From: Tissierellia bacterium
Lineage (GTDB): Bacteria; Bacillota; Clostridia; Tissierellales; Tepidimicrobiaceae
DNA length: 6,702 nt
Reading direction: 5' to 3'
NCBI GenBank assembly: GCA_012518745.1
Contig: JAAYRM010000108.1
Location: 1 to 6,702, forward strand
Shown here: positions 6,339 to 6,702 of the stretch, in pieces
Layout: every line of letters starts with the position of its first letter
Position numbering within the stretch: the stretch's first letter is position 1
The notes under the pieces: generated by a model
What the model was told of the DNA's origin: nothing
Database searches by the model: none
The model's input: only the letters and a program-made list of their open reading frames with translations
Made by a program: the position numbers and the translations under genes

Positions 6339-6702
6339 GCATATCACCCCTCTGTCCCTCCGGTAAGAATACCTCGAAGGTCGTTCCTATATTATGTCGG
6401 CTATCTACATCTATTGTACCTCCAAGTTTCTGTATCTCATTATAGACTATATATAAACCTAGGCCAATCCCCTCGCCCGCCTTCTTGGTGGTAAAGAAGG
6501 GATTGAATATATCATCCACCTTCTCCTGTTCTATGCCCTTACCCGAATCCTGGAACCTTAAGATAATACCCTTATCTACCTTTTCGCCGGATATATGAAT
6601 CCAACCATCCCCATCTATTGCCCCTATAGCGTTATCGATGATATTGATTATTATATGCTTTAGGGATTCCTCATTTGTATATAATTGCAAATGCTCGGGG
6701 CA
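6325..6702 (-). CDS. sensor histidine kinase, C-terminal ATPase domain (5' end outside window)
   Basis: These are the last 125 codons of a two-component sensor kinase. The frame is open to the right edge; the TTG at 6690 lies inside the domain and is not a start. The HATPase_c boxes appear in order: N box NIIDNAIGAI, G1 box DSGKGIE, F box IFNPFFTTK, G2 box GEGIGLGLYIV, and the closing GTTFEVFLPEG. The layout resembles NtrB/AtoS-type kinases that work with sigma-54 regulators. The phospho-accepting histidine and the sensor region are outside the window, so the signal and membrane topology cannot be judged. The gene ends 14 bases inside the response regulator, so the two are translationally coupled and almost certainly cognate. 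Confidence 0.93.
   Translation of the reverse strand, partial: CPEHLQLYTNEESLKHIIINIIDNAIGAIDGDGWIHISGEKVDKGIILRFQDSGKGIEQEKVDDIFNPFFTTKKAGEGIGLGLYIVYNEIQKLGGTIDVDSRHNIGTTFEVFLPEGQRGDMHEGL
6343..6353 (-). promoter_or_regulatory. ribosome binding site of the response regulator, inside the kinase gene
   Basis: On the minus strand the bases are AGAGGGGTGAT, a long match to the 16S tail complement, ending four bases before the ATG at 6338. It lies within the last codons of the kinase gene and sets the start at MKDFKIL, rejecting the GTG at 6347. Confidence 0.8.

Overview
The window looks like part of the chromosome of an amino-acid-fermenting, low-GC Gram-positive bacterium (Clostridia or Tissierellia type). 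The reasons are the diagnostic ord-ortA-ortB genes of oxidative ornithine degradation (known from Clostridium sticklandii and relatives), AT-rich codon use with many ATA and AGG/AGA codons, and strong Shine-Dalgarno sites. No finer taxonomic call is supportable. No RNA gene, CRISPR array or insertion sequence was seen.

Layout, left to right. Bases 2-346 (+) are the 3' end of a nitroreductase-family gene. It converges on the long minus-strand cluster, with an AT-rich bidirectional terminator at 364-403. Everything else reads on the minus strand. In transcription order it is: the 3' end of a sensor histidine kinase (6702-6325), a sigma-54-dependent response regulator (6338-4980), a regulatory gap, an AGCS-family sodium:alanine/glycine symporter (4743-3388), a 163-base gap holding a nested hairpin, then ord (3224-2175), ortA (2155-1847) and ortB (1843-425).

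How the genes fit together. Ord deaminates 2,4-diaminopentanoate to 2-amino-4-oxopentanoate. OrtA/OrtB then cleave this with CoA to acetyl-CoA and alanine. A transporter of the alanine family sits directly upstream. The gap between the regulator and the symporter carries a -24/-12 promoter with both invariant doublets at the right spacing (4809-4824, minus). About 70-115 bases upstream of it lies a cluster of four GATGGA/TCCATC half-sites (4881-4926), where an enhancer-binding protein would be expected to bind. The simplest reading is a two-component, sigma-54-controlled module for diaminopentanoate/alanine catabolism.

The genes that would make diaminopentanoate from ornithine (racemase orr, aminomutase oraS/oraE) are not in the window. 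The leader of ord has a possible translational switch: one arm of its hairpin is complementary both to its partner arm and to the ord ribosome binding site.
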